A stretch of 44,862 bases of DNA from Chitinophaga barathri (GCF_003807585.1 NZ_RMBX01000022.1:1-44862), one strand, 5' to 3'; positions 8,238-16,972 are shown, counted from the stretch's first letter. Notes: generated by a model from the letters alone, not told the origin. Translations and numbers: made by a program.

Positions 8238-8702
8238 ATGAACGCAGCAGCCAATTTTGAATCGCTCGGACTTCAGTTACCTCCCGCTCCCGCTCCCAAA
8301 GGGGTTTACAAGCCTTTACTGATCGTTGACAAGCTCGTGTATGTATCCGGTCATGGCCCGGTACTGCCTGATGGCACGCTGCTGCACGGCAAAGCCGGCC
8401 TGGATGTAAATGCGGACGGCGCAAAGCTGGCGGCACAACAGGTGGGGCTCACCATCCTTTCCACCCTTATTTCGCAACTCGGCAGCCTGAACAGGATCAA
8501 ACGGGTGATCAAGATACTGGGGATGGTGAACGGCACGCCCGATTTCGGCAAACATCCGCACGTGATCAACGGGTGCAGCGAACTGTTTGTAAAGATCTGG
8601 GGGCCGGACAACGGCGTGGGCGTGAGAAGCGCTGTGGGTATGGGTTCCCTGCCGGAGAACATCACGGTGGAAATAGAAGCTGTTTTTGAACTGGAAGATT
8701 AA
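8238..8702 (+). CDS. RidA/YjgF family protein
   Basis: This 154-residue protein belongs to the longer (~150 residue) branch of the RidA/YjgF family, recognised from KLVYVSGHGPVLPDG, a central helix (LGSLNRIKRVIKILGMVNG) and VRSAVGMGSLPENITVEIEAVFEL. Family members hydrolyse reactive enamine/imine intermediates released by PLP enzymes such as threonine/serine dehydratases. That fits the adjacent D-amino acid PLP enzyme, whose ATG begins five bases after this stop codon. The start is taken as the ATG at 8238; a GTG lies one codon upstream. The canonical RidA C-terminal arginine lies in a variant context (VGVRSAVG), so activity on imines is likely but not certain. Confidence 0.85.
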   Translation: MNAAANFESLGLQLPPAPAPKGVYKPLLIVDKLVYVSGHGPVLPDGTLLHGKAGLDVNADGAKLAAQQVGLTILSTLISQLGSLNRIKRVIKILGMVNGTPDFGKHPHVINGCSELFVKIWGPDNGVGVRSAVGMGSLPENITVEIEAVFELED

Positions 8703-8706
8703 GATA

Positions 8707-9780
8707 ATGCAACCTGACTATCGTAACAACATCGCATCGCCGGCGCTTCTGGTATTTAAAGAAGAAGTCAGCCGCAACATTGACAAAATGATATCCATGG
8801 CAGGCAGCCCCGAAAGGCTCATCCCCCATGTGAAGACACACAAAATGGCGCCCATCGTACAGATGCAGTTAGCCAAAGGCATCACGAGATTTAAATGCGC
8901 CACGTACGCGGAAGCCCTGATGCTGGCGGAAGCGGGCGCCAAAGATATCGTCATCGCCTACCAGCAGAACTCCCCCACTGCGGAAGCCTATGCGGCGCTC
9001 ACACAACGGTTTCCCGCTATTTCATTCGCTTCCCTGGTGGACAACATCGCCTCCGCTGAACTGATCAATGGCATCTTTGCCGGGATCAACGCCAAAGCAG
9101 GCGTGTACATAGACATGGACAACGGTATGCACCGCACGGGCATTGCTCCTGAAAAAGCGCTAACCCTCTACAAACAGCTGCGCGAACTGCCGAACGTTTT
9201 CTGCCGCGGCCTTCACGCCTACGACGGCCACATCCGCGAAACGGACTTTGCAAAACGCACGGCCGAGTGCGATGCAGCATTTGCACCCGTTGCCGAGCTG
9301 GCCAAACAGATGGAATATCCGGAGATCATCGCGGGCGGCACGCCCACTTTCCAGATACATGCGCGCCGCAGCAACGTAATGCTGAGCCCCGGCACCTGCC
9401 TCCTTTGGGACGAAGGTTATGCCACCAATTTCTCTGAACAGGGATTTGTACCGGCCGCGCTGTTGCTCACCCGCGTGCTCTCCAAACCCGCGGAAGGCCA
9501 GGTAACGCTGGACCTCGGACACAAAGCGGTATCCGCAGAAAATCCCATCACCAAAAGGGTGTTTTTCCATGAACTGCCTGAATATGAAGTGATTTCCCAA
9601 AGCGAAGAGCACCTGGTGGTAAAAACACCGCATGCGGATAAACTGAAAATAGGCGATATACTAATGGGCACGCCCTGGCATGTATGCCCCACCGTGGCCC
9701 TGTACAACGAAGCGCAGATGATAGAAAACGGCGCAAACACCGGGACATGGGCCATCGCCAGAGGCAGGAAAATCAATTAG
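8707..9780 (+). CDS. D-threonine aldolase / D-serine dehydratase-like PLP enzyme
   Basis: This 357-residue fold-type III (alanine-racemase-like) PLP enzyme belongs to the DSD1/D-TA family. The PLP lysine is in HVKTHKM near the N-terminus (K43). The metal-binding pair typical of eukaryotic D-serine dehydratase and bacterial D-threonine aldolase is present near the C-terminus as HVC (H325 and C327). Such enzymes cleave D-threonine and other D-3-hydroxy amino acids to glycine plus aldehyde, or deaminate D-serine to pyruvate. Motifs alone do not decide between the two. The ATG at 8707 is chosen over one seven codons upstream because the upstream start would overlap the RidA stop. Tight spacing supports co-transcription with the permease and RidA genes. 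Confidence 0.88.
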   Translation: MQPDYRNNIASPALLVFKEEVSRNIDKMISMAGSPERLIPHVKTHKMAPIVQMQLAKGITRFKCATYAEALMLAEAGAKDIVIAYQQNSPTAEAYAALTQRFPAISFASLVDNIASAELINGIFAGINAKAGVYIDMDNGMHRTGIAPEKALTLYKQLRELPNVFCRGLHAYDGHIRETDFAKRTAECDAAFAPVAELAKQMEYPEIIAGGTPTFQIHARRSNVMLSPGTCLLWDEGYATNFSEQGFVPAALLLTRVLSKPAEGQVTLDLGHKAVSAENPITKRVFFHELPEYEVISQSEEHLVVKTPHADKLKIGDILMGTPWHVCPTVALYNEAQMIENGANTGTWAIARGRKIN

Positions 9781-9832
9781 AAGAATGTTTACGCACCATA
9801 TCAACTAACATATCTCACCACCAAACGAACCT

Positions 9833-10909
9833 ATGCAATCTTTCATTTTCGACGCACACCTGGATCTGAGCATGAATGCCCTGGAGTGGAACCGCGATCT
9901 TACCAAATCTGTTCAGGCCATCCGCGACCGTGAGAAAGGCCTTACCGATAAACCGGACCGCGGGCGCGGAACGGTGTCCCTCCCCGAAATGCGCAAAGGC
10001 CGCGTAGGCCTGTGCGTAGCCACACAGATAGCGAGATACGTAGGATTGGATAATCCTTTGCCGGGATGGCATTCCCAGGAGCAGGCCTGGGCGCAGACGC
10101 AGGGCCAGCTGGCCTGGTACCAGGCCATGGAAGCGCGCGGTGAAATGAAACAGATCACCAATGCGGCGGAGCTGAGCGCTCATCTCAAACTCTGGGAAAA
10201 TGCGGAAGACACCAGCTCGCTCCCTGTCGGTTTTATTCTCAGCCTGGAAGGAGCGGATTCATTTTTTGAACTGGCCTGTGTGGAAAAGGCCTATGCTTCG
10301 GGCCTCCGCGCCATAGGCCCCGCGCATTACGGCCCCGGCGTATATGCCTATGGCACCGATTCTACCGGCGGGCTGGGCACCAAAGGCAGGGCGCTGCTCA
10401 AAGAAATGGAACGTCTCGGTATCATCTTGGATGCCACGCATCTCTGCGACGAAAGTTTTTTTGAAGCCATGGACCACTTCTCCGGCCCTGTATGGGCCAG
10501 CCATCATAACAGCCGGGTACTGGTGCCGCACAACCGCCAGTTCTCGGACGAACAATTCTCCATCCTGATAGAGCGGGGTGCCGTGATAGGCACCGCCTTT
10601 GACGCCTGGATGCTCACCCCGGGCTGGGTACGCGGAGAAAGCACCCCTGAAAAGATGGGCGTGAGCATGGAAAATGTAGTGAACCACATCGATCATATCT
10701 GCCAGCTGGCGGGCAACAGCCTTCATGCCGCCATCGGCTCCGACCTGGACGGCGCTTTTGGTACGGAACAATCACCGTACGACCTCGGCACTATCGCCGG
10801 GCTGCAAAAAGTACCTGAAATATTGCGCCAGCGGGGTTATGCGGAAACAGATATTGAAAACATCACCAGCAAAAACTGGATCCGTTTCCTGATGGATGCG
10901 TGGAAATAA
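9833..10909 (+). CDS. M19 family membrane dipeptidase-like protein
   Basis: This 358-residue binuclear zinc hydrolase of the renal dipeptidase family hydrolyses dipeptides and tolerates a D-residue at the C-terminal position. The N-terminal motif FDAHLD supplies H9 and D11. The bridging glutamate is in LSLEGAD (E138). Further metal histidines are H202 in LDATH and H223/H224 in WASHHNSR. GSDLDGAFG near the C-terminus is the usual substrate-site segment. No signal peptide is visible, so it probably acts in the cytoplasm despite the family name. It lies 52 bases after the PLP enzyme in the same direction. It may release D-amino acids from imported dipeptides for that enzyme. Confidence 0.9.
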   Translation: MQSFIFDAHLDLSMNALEWNRDLTKSVQAIRDREKGLTDKPDRGRGTVSLPEMRKGRVGLCVATQIARYVGLDNPLPGWHSQEQAWAQTQGQLAWYQAMEARGEMKQITNAAELSAHLKLWENAEDTSSLPVGFILSLEGADSFFELACVEKAYASGLRAIGPAHYGPGVYAYGTDSTGGLGTKGRALLKEMERLGIILDATHLCDESFFEAMDHFSGPVWASHHNSRVLVPHNRQFSDEQFSILIERGAVIGTAFDAWMLTPGWVRGESTPEKMGVSMENVVNHIDHICQLAGNSLHAAIGSDLDGAFGTEQSPYDLGTIAGLQKVPEILRQRGYAETDIENITSKNWIRFLMDAWK

Positions 10910-11088
10910 AAAGGGCCGCCGTAGCAGCAGCCCCTTCTCCGGTTACAGAAAGCAGTTGCAACCGGACCCTTGTTAAGATTGTCCACAGTTTTTCGCAGGT
11001 GGTATCCGGATCGTTGCAACCTTCATGGAGACCGGCCGGACATACAAAAAAGCCAGCCCCGCATTCCGGGAAATACAAACTCTTTATA

Positions 11089-11126
11089 AACAGCTGCTCC
11101 GCAAAACGAAGCAGCTGTTCTCTTTT
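11089..11126 (+). terminator. Rho-independent terminator after the D-amino acid cluster
   Basis: A perfect 10-bp stem (AACAGCTGCT at 11089-11098, AGCAGCTGTT at 11110-11119) is followed by CTCTTTT. It lies between convergent genes, and the better T-run is on the plus strand. It may serve both directions weakly. Confidence 0.7.
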
Positions 11127-11142
11127 AGCCGTCTTTATCTCA

Positions 11143-11619
11143 CTAGTAAGTAAGTTCTATTTGTCCGCGGATCTCTCCTCCTCCGTTCGCCGCAGTATGA
11201 ATGTTCACATACCATTTGCCAGCCAGCAGGTCTGCCTCCGTTTGATTGGTGCCATTGATCGTGAAGGCGGTAGTGAAGCTGCCTGCCGGGGTGGGCGTGA
11301 ATAATGTCGCGAAGTTCTGGAGCACGCCGATGTTTGCACCTCTCGCAGCCGGGCCGTGGATGTGCATGAGGGTGGCGTTACCACTAAGGCCCTGCCAGCG
11401 TACGGTGATCTTAAATTCTTTGCTCTCGGGGTTGTAGGTAGCGTCAAAGCTGCCAGTGGCGGCGGTAACAACAGCGGGGTTTTCCTGCGCTCCGGTCATG
11501 GGCGCGTTGGTTACTTTGTAAAGTTTGGTTTCTTCTTCGTCCTTATCTTTTTTACATGCGACCGCAAGCGTGCAGAATAAGCCCATGGCAATGAGCATCC
11601 AGACATGCAATTTTTTCAT
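11143..11619 (-). CDS. CHRD-domain lipoprotein
   Basis: This 158-residue protein has a lipoprotein signal with lipobox LAVAC (lipidated C22), followed by an acidic/lysine tether (KKDKDEEE). The rest is a CHRD domain (about residues 35-158), recognised by MTGAQENPAV, HIHGPAARGANIG and the terminal WYVNIHTAANGGGEIRGQI motif. CHRD domains occur in chordin and in many bacterial surface proteins. Their biochemical role in bacteria is not established. It probably sits on the outer membrane. It is the last gene of a minus-strand run but is 52 bases from the DUF1835 gene, so linkage to it is uncertain. Confidence 0.88.
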   Translation of the reverse strand: MKKLHVWMLIAMGLFCTLAVACKKDKDEEETKLYKVTNAPMTGAQENPAVVTAATGSFDATYNPESKEFKITVRWQGLSGNATLMHIHGPAARGANIGVLQNFATLFTPTPAGSFTTAFTINGTNQTEADLLAGKWYVNIHTAANGGGEIRGQIELTY

Positions 11620-11671
11620 AGTGTAGTGTTTAGAGAAGTATACGGCGATGGGGCGTCGCGGGTTGCCTCTA

Positions 11672-12613
11672 TCAGGAATGGATCACTTTGCCTTCCTCAT
11701 CATCCCAGCGCCAGGGGGTATGGTCCAGCGGGATGCCGCCGATCCAGATGTTTTTGCTGGAGGCGAAGGAAAGGTAATTCTCTTCCTGCTTCAGCACTTC
11801 TTCTCCCAGCTCGGTGATGCTCAGCATTTCGTCTTCGCGTTTTACCACGCCGGCCTGTTGCAGGCGGTTGGTATACACGTCCAGCTGGAAATCCCCGAAT
11901 CCATAGATCTTTAGCTCATTCCAGAACTGGTAATAAAGATCGCGCTCACGGATTTTGCCCAGCGCCAGCCTGTCCAGGAAAAAATGTTCCACCGCATTGA
12001 GGCCGTTTGATGCACTGGGAAGCCTCCGGAGGTGCGCCTGCAAAGCTTTGCCGAGATAAGGCAGGTGACGGCTGGGGCGGCGGCTGAGCTCTTCCAGCGC
12101 CAACGGATCGTCTGCGCTGTAAGCTTCCCAGGCTGCACGGGCCAGGTCCCAGTCTTCCTGCAGGATATGGGTACGGGCGTTAAATAAAGGAGGGAGATGA
12201 CGGGATTGCAGCATTCCGAGGCCGCGGAAATTGGGCACGTCCGGGTGATGGTCCAGCTGAACGATGCTTACGGGCGGGAGTTTGATGGAAAGCTGGCTGA
12301 GGTAATACAATACAAACACCAGGTTCACCTGGCAAAAGAGGTCGAATTCAAACCAGAGGACTATTTCGTCGTAACTGGCGGCATTTTGCAGTATTTGTTT
12401 GTCGCGCTCCGCTTCGGAGAGATAGGAAGCACTGTCTATGCCGTAGGCCTGTTGCAGAAAAGCGGCCCTTTCTTCAAAAAAACGGGACATGTTCCGGGTG
12501 GCGGGCGTTCTGCCTTCGCAGAGCATTTCCCGCCACACGATCATGTCCCCTTCAATACCACTATCCTGGAAAATGGAACGCGTAGCGTCCCCGTTAAGAA
12601 TATGTAGGATCAT
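11672..12613 (-). CDS. DUF1835 domain-containing protein
   Basis: This 313-residue soluble protein begins with ILHILNGDAT, the DUF1835 signature (H-x-x-NGD near the N-terminus). It has a conserved acidic/aromatic block IVLWFEFDLFCQVNLVF around residue 85-101. The C-terminal part (from FLDRLALGKIRERDLYYQFW) resembles the winged-helix-like region often attached to DUF1835. The function is unknown, and no secretion signal is present. It stands alone between the CHRD and TPM genes. Confidence 0.82.
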   Translation of the reverse strand: MILHILNGDATRSIFQDSGIEGDMIVWREMLCEGRTPATRNMSRFFEERAAFLQQAYGIDSASYLSEAERDKQILQNAASYDEIVLWFEFDLFCQVNLVFVLYYLSQLSIKLPPVSIVQLDHHPDVPNFRGLGMLQSRHLPPLFNARTHILQEDWDLARAAWEAYSADDPLALEELSRRPSRHLPYLGKALQAHLRRLPSASNGLNAVEHFFLDRLALGKIRERDLYYQFWNELKIYGFGDFQLDVYTNRLQQAGVVKREDEMLSITELGEEVLKQEENYLSFASSKNIWIGGIPLDHTPWRWDDEEGKVIHS

Positions 12614-12707
12614 AAAAACAGATTTTCAATGCCAGTACTGCCGATAATCAGAATATGCTTAAACATCCCCGGATTATCAATGCAATGCTATACCATTGAC
12701 AATCCTT

Positions 12708-13514
12708 TTACCAGCTGCCGCTTGCGCCGCCGCCTCCGCCGGAGCCGCCGCCAAAGCCGCCGAAACCGCCTCCGCCGCCACCGGACCAGCCTCCTCCTCC
12801 TCCGCCGCCTGACCAGCCACCGCCGCCCCCACCGAGGGCGCTGCCGATCATTCCGCCAAGGATACCTCCAAATACGCTGTCGCCCCTGCGGCTGATCACC
12901 CTGCCTCCGCCTCCTCCGCCGCCACCGCCGCGGCCTACGAAAAACAGGATAATGAGTATCAGGACAATGATCCCGAAAATACTGCCGCCACTGGTGCCGC
13001 CGCCTTTGGTGCTGCGGGGAACACCTTTATATTCGCCGGCGGCCGCTGCGATAATATCGTCTGTAGCCTCTTCCAGCCCCTGATAATAGTGACCGTCGCG
13101 GAAGTTGGGCTTTAATACCTTATTGATAATCCCAAAAGCAACGGCGTCGGGCACTGAGCCTTCCATGCCGTAGCCGGTCTCTATCCTCACTTTCCGGTCC
13201 TCTATCGCCGCGAGGATGAGTACGCCGTTATTTTTAGCGCCGCCGATGCCCCATTCACGGAGGATCTTCAGGCCATATTCCGCAATGTCGTAGTCGCCCG
13301 TGGTTTTCACCAGCACAATAGCGACCTGTGTGGAAGTACTGTCGTCATAGGCCACCAGCTTCCGTTCCAGTTCATCTACTTCGGAACGGAGCAGTACGCC
13401 CGCGAAATCATTCACAAGGCGGGGCGGATTAGGTTTTTGAGGGATCTGTTGTGCAATAGCGCTCCATCCTGTCAGTATCAGACCCCATAATAGTAACCAG
13501 CGGGTAAACTTCAT
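12708..13514 (-). CDS. TPM-domain membrane protein with glycine-rich tail (YgcG type)
   Basis: This 268-residue protein starts at the ATG at 13514, which gives a clean signal peptide ending in AIAQ. A TPM domain follows (about residues 30-170: LVNDFAGVLLRSEVDELERKL, STQVAIVLVKTTG, NNGVLILAAIEDRKVRIETGYGMEG). Then comes a transmembrane helix (SIFGIIVLILIILFFVG) and a very glycine-rich C-terminus ending GGGASGSW. The TPM fold has been linked to phosphatase activity and to photosystem II repair in plants; its bacterial role is unclear. It is last in the lemA-TPM-TPM operon, nine bases or fewer from the previous stop codon when the upstream start is used. This is a common Bacteroidota arrangement. 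Confidence 0.9.
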   Translation of the reverse strand: MKFTRWLLLWGLILTGWSAIAQQIPQKPNPPRLVNDFAGVLLRSEVDELERKLVAYDDSTSTQVAIVLVKTTGDYDIAEYGLKILREWGIGGAKNNGVLILAAIEDRKVRIETGYGMEGSVPDAVAFGIINKVLKPNFRDGHYYQGLEEATDDIIAAAAGEYKGVPRSTKGGGTSGGSIFGIIVLILIILFFVGRGGGGGGGGGRVISRRGDSVFGGILGGMIGSALGGGGGGWSGGGGGGGWSGGGGGGFGGFGGGSGGGGGASGSW

Positions 13515-13543
13515 TGTTTTGTGCTTATGAATCATTGCTGTGA

Positions 13544-13999
13544 TTATTTCCCGAACACGATATCGTCCGGCAGCTCATTCTGGTCACCGGCTTCGTATGG
13601 AAAATAATGATACAGGGATTCTCCGATCTCTTTCACGCATACTTCGATGCCTTCAATGATCTTGTGAGAAGAAAAATGTGTTTTGAGCAGCAGGGCTTCT
13701 TTTTGCCAGAAGTCGTTCCCTACTTTTTCATGGATGCCCTGGTCTCCCAGGATGGCAAACTGGTGATCGCGCAGGGCGATATAGAGCAGCACGCCGTTCC
13801 GTTGTTTTGTTTTGTCCATGCCCAGGGCCATAAAGGCTTCCTTTGCACGGTCCATCGGGTCCACGTACTCGCAGCGGCTTTCCACGAACAGGCGGATCTC
13901 CCCGGAGGTCAGGCGCTCCGCAAGGCGGATGGCCTGTATCAGCCGTTCTTTCTCCGGTTCGGAGAAAAGCTCTTTTTTATTGAATGAAAATAATTTCAT
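13544..13999 (-). CDS. Soluble TPM-domain protein
   Basis: This 151-residue protein has no signal peptide or membrane helix and consists almost entirely of one TPM domain (AERLTSGEIRLFVESRC, KTKQRNGVLLYIALRDHQFAILGDQGIHEKV). It lies between lemA and the glycine-rich TPM protein in the same direction. The two TPM proteins share the RNGVL(L/I)(Y/L)IA core, so they look like paralogues with different localisation. The function is unknown. The context suggests an envelope process shared with LemA. Confidence 0.85.
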   Translation of the reverse strand: MKLFSFNKKELFSEPEKERLIQAIRLAERLTSGEIRLFVESRCEYVDPMDRAKEAFMALGMDKTKQRNGVLLYIALRDHQFAILGDQGIHEKVGNDFWQKEALLLKTHFSSHKIIEGIEVCVKEIGESLYHYFPYEAGDQNELPDDIVFGK

Positions 14000-14066
14000 T
14001 TCAAATGGAATATTATTAACGGCGGATGCAGGGTCTACGCCTTCATCCGCCGTTCAGTATGATATA

Positions 14067-14651
14067 TTACTTGCCGAAATCAACCTTGGGCGCCTTGTCG
14101 CTGCCTTCAGCAGCTTTGAAGTAACCTTTGGCGCTGAATCCGCCGAGGCCCGCGATGATATTGTTCGGGAAAGTGCGTACGCTGCTGTTGAATTCGTTCA
14201 CAGCGCCGTTAAAATCGTTCCTGGAAACCGCGATCCTGTTTTCCGTGCCTTCCAGCTGCGCCATGAGCGTCTGGAATTGTTCTGTCGTACGCAGCTCGGG
14301 GTATTTTTCAACTGATACGAGCAGCCTGCTGAGCGCACCGCCCAGTTCGCCCTGTGCCTGTTGGAACTGTTGGATCTTTTCAGGGGTCAGATCATTTGCG
14401 TTGATCTGTACGGAAGTTGCTTTGGCGCGTGCTTCTATCACCCTGGTCAGTGTTTCCTGTTCGAAATTGGCGGAACCCTTTACGGTGCTCACCAGGTTAT
14501 CGACCAGATCCGCCCTGCGCTGATACTGCGTTTCAACATTCCCCCACGCTTTTTGCACCACTTCATCTTTCTTCACCAATCCGTTGTACTTGCTGCAACC
14601 GAAAAAGCCCAGCAGAACCAGGACAATGATTACAATGATTCCAGTTTTCAT
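14067..14651 (-). CDS. lemA: LemA family protein
   Basis: This 194-residue protein has one N-terminal membrane helix or lipoprotein-like signal (IIVIIVLVLLGFFGC, C19), followed by the LemA signature KYNGLVKKDEVVQKAWGNVETQYQRRADLVDNLV. The rest is helical coiled-coil, with the typical YPELRTTEQFQTLMAQLEGTENRIAVSR block. LemA proteins are membrane-anchored helical proteins of unknown biochemical function, nearly always next to TPM genes, as here. It is the first gene of the three-gene operon. An ambiguous promoter region (TTTG on the minus strand near 14690, no clean -7) lies upstream. Confidence 0.93.
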   Translation of the reverse strand: MKTGIIVIIVLVLLGFFGCSKYNGLVKKDEVVQKAWGNVETQYQRRADLVDNLVSTVKGSANFEQETLTRVIEARAKATSVQINANDLTPEKIQQFQQAQGELGGALSRLLVSVEKYPELRTTEQFQTLMAQLEGTENRIAVSRNDFNGAVNEFNSSVRTFPNNIIAGLGGFSAKGYFKAAEGSDKAPKVDFGK

Positions 14652-14985
14652 ATTCTATCTTTTTTTATAATGTTTGGTAACGGGTACTATCAAACCTACA
14701 AGAAATAACGGAAAGCGCAAAACAAGGTTCAAACCGGAACGGTTACCGGGCAACTTCCAGCGGTTACGAATTACATGTTGGCAGTCATCAGAAAGTTGGA
14801 AACCGAATGTTAAAAAATATCTATGTTTGGTCCTGATTTCCCGTGGATGGATGTGGATCTGACATTACGGTTTGAAGTTATAGAGAATGCTAATGCCTGT
14901 GTTTTTGGTTTTGACACTTGCGCAACTTTCCGTTGTTTCTAACTCATTTATTTTTATTAACTTACATTAAGTCTACTGCGTTATA
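14652..14985. other. Divergent intergenic region lemA / receiver gene
   Basis: No gene is visible in these 334 bases. It contains a direct repeat CGGTTAC at 14740-14746 and 14761-14767 with a 21-base period, and a TTTTG about 75 bases ahead of the receiver gene. A complete promoter consensus is not seen in either direction. Confidence 0.5.
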
Positions 14986-15450
14986 ATGAGTGCACAACAC
15001 ATTCACATCCTCTATATCGATGATGAAATACATAACCTGAATGCATTTAAGGCATCGTTCAGGAGGATTTATACGGTTCAAACGGCCGAATCTGCGGATG
15101 ATGCTTATAAATTGCTGGAAGATCATGATTTTCACATCATTATATCGGATCAGCGTATGCCCAAAATGACGGGAATTGAATTTTTTGAGAGTATCCTCAA
15201 TAAATACCCGGAACCGATCCGCATCCTGCTCACCGGCTATGCGGATATTAATGCCGTGATCGATGCGATCAATAAAGGACAGGTATACAAATATTTCTCC
15301 AAGCCCTGGAACGACGAAGAGCTTCGTCATAACATCGAAAAGGCCTACGAAGTGTACGCCCTGCGCAAAGAAAACCGGGAACTGACCGAAAAACTGCTGG
15401 ATGTAAACGAAAAACTGGAGTTCCTTCTCCGGCAGAAATTGATCTCGTAA
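14986..15450 (+). CDS. Receiver-only response regulator (RpfG-like receiver)
   Basis: This 154-residue protein has a single REC domain (about residues 6-125) and a short coiled-coil tail (ENRELTEKLLDVNEKLEFLL) with no output domain. The phosphorylation site is D55 in SDQRMP, the switch threonine T83 in ILLTGY, and the conserved lysine K106 in FSKPW. The DQRMP...LTGYAD...KPW pattern is typical of receivers normally fused to HD-GYP or other output domains. There is no kinase next to it. The C-terminal helix may mediate dimerisation or partner binding. Its own terminator follows, so it is probably monocistronic. Confidence 0.9.
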   Translation: MSAQHIHILYIDDEIHNLNAFKASFRRIYTVQTAESADDAYKLLEDHDFHIIISDQRMPKMTGIEFFESILNKYPEPIRILLTGYADINAVIDAINKGQVYKYFSKPWNDEELRHNIEKAYEVYALRKENRELTEKLLDVNEKLEFLLRQKLIS

Positions 15451-15475
15451 CATATTTCCCTATATAATTTGAACT

Positions 15476-15503
15476 GGAAGCACCGCAAGGCGCTTCCTTT
15501 TTT
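15476..15503 (+). terminator. Rho-independent terminator of the receiver gene
   Basis: A six-base stem GGAAGC (15476-15481) / GCTTCC (15492-15497) with a 10-base loop is followed by a T-run, 25 bases after the stop codon. Confidence 0.75.
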
Positions 15504-15598
15504 ATTGTTTCCCGGTTATCACTTTTATGGAAAGGAATAAGGCCCGTAGTGCATTTTCCTTTAAATTGCGTCCATTGTGAACGTTTAATAGCTCAATC

Positions 15599-16972
15599 AT
15601 GCAAGTTTGGAAAGATTACCAGGCCCAGCACAAAGACCGTTTTTTGAACGAGCTGCTGGAACTGTTGCGAATCCCCTCTGTAAGCGCGGATTCCCGGCAT
15701 AATGAAGACACAAAACGCTGCGCGGAAGCCGTGAAACAAAGACTGGAGGAAGCAGGCGCCGAGAAAGTGGAAGTATGCCCTACAGCAGGCCATCCAATCG
15801 TATATGGCGAAAAGATCATCGACCCTTCCTTCCCTACTGTACTCGTTTACGGCCACTACGACGTACAGCCGCCGGACCCGCTGGACCTCTGGACCAGCCC
15901 CCCGTTCGAGCCCGTGATCAAAGACGGGAAGATCTTCGCCCGTGGCGCCTGTGACGACAAAGGCCAGTTTTATATGCATGTGAAGGCTTTTGAAACCATG
16001 ATCAAAACCAACACCCTGCCCTGCAATGTGAAGTTCATGATCGAAGGGGAAGAAGAAGTAGGCTCCAACAACCTCGGCATTTTCCTGGATTCCAATAAAG
16101 AGCGCCTGAAAGCGGACGTAGTGCTGATTTCAGACACGTCCATGATCAGCCTGGATACACCTTCCATCGATACCGGCCTGCGCGGCCTGGCTTATATGGA
16201 AGTGGGCGTGACCGGCCCTAACCGCGACCTGCACTCCGGTGTATACGGCGGCGCAGTGGCCAATCCCGCTACCATCCTGGCGAAAATGATCGCTTCCCTG
16301 CACGATGAAAATAATCATGTCACCATCCCCGGTTTTTATGACGGCGTACAGGAACTGAGCGCAGCTGAACGTAAAAAGCTGAACGAAGCGCCTTTTGACG
16401 AAGCCGAATACAAAAAAGACCTGGGCGTGGAAGAACTCTGGGGCGAAAAGGGGTATACCACTATCGAGCGTACCGGCATCCGGCCCACGCTGGAAGTGAA
16501 CGGTATCTGGGGCGGCTACACCGGTGAAGGCGCCAAAACCGTACTGCCTTCCAAAGCTTTTGCCAAGATCTCCATGCGCCTGGTGCCCGGCCAGGACTGG
16601 GTTAAGATCTCCGACCTGTTCAAAGCGCACTTTGAGAAGATCGCGCCGAAATCCGTAAAAGTAACTGTAACCGCTCACCATGGCGGTTCTCCATATGTAA
16701 CGCCTACGGATCACCTGGCGTTTAAAGCAGCCAGCCAGGCTATCACCGAAACTTTCGGGAAAGAACCTATCCCCGTACGCGGCGGCGGTTCCATTCCCAT
16801 CGTGGCCCTGTTCGAAAAAGTACTGGGACTGAAAACCGTGCTGATGGGCTTCGGGCTGGACAGTGACAACCTGCACTCGCCCAACGAAAAGTATGACCTG
16901 GCGAACTTCTACAAAGGCATCGAAACGATCCCTTACTTCCACCAGTACTTTGCGGAAGGAAGCAAAAAATAA
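15599..16972 (+). CDS. M20 family dipeptidase (carnosinase-like)
   Basis: This 457-residue binuclear zinc peptidase of the M20 family resembles cytosolic nonspecific dipeptidases. Metal and catalytic residues are visible: H86 in VYGHYDVQP, bridging D119 in GACDDKG, and catalytic E152 with ligand E153 in EGEEEVGS. The distal histidine is in NLHSPNEKY near the C-terminus. The dimerisation lid domain lies between about residues 195 and 360. No signal peptide is present, so it is cytoplasmic. It stands alone between strong terminators. It is the third peptidase in this window, after the M1 and M19 enzymes, which suggests peptide utilisation. Confidence 0.94.
   Translation: MQVWKDYQAQHKDRFLNELLELLRIPSVSADSRHNEDTKRCAEAVKQRLEEAGAEKVEVCPTAGHPIVYGEKIIDPSFPTVLVYGHYDVQPPDPLDLWTSPPFEPVIKDGKIFARGACDDKGQFYMHVKAFETMIKTNTLPCNVKFMIEGEEEVGSNNLGIFLDSNKERLKADVVLISDTSMISLDTPSIDTGLRGLAYMEVGVTGPNRDLHSGVYGGAVANPATILAKMIASLHDENNHVTIPGFYDGVQELSAAERKKLNEAPFDEAEYKKDLGVEELWGEKGYTTIERTGIRPTLEVNGIWGGYTGEGAKTVLPSKAFAKISMRLVPGQDWVKISDLFKAHFEKIAPKSVKVTVTAHHGGSPYVTPTDHLAFKAASQAITETFGKEPIPVRGGGSIPIVALFEKVLGLKTVLMGFGLDSDNLHSPNEKYDLANFYKGIETIPYFHQYFAEGSKK

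Noticed and set aside
10915..11060. A small gene downstream of the M19 dipeptidase
   Set aside because: The open frames here lack a ribosome binding site or family resemblance and run across the terminator hairpin.
12708..12930. GC-rich tandem repeats as a possible non-coding repeat element
   Set aside because: They are the codons of the glycine-rich tail of the TPM protein, in frame with the domain upstream.
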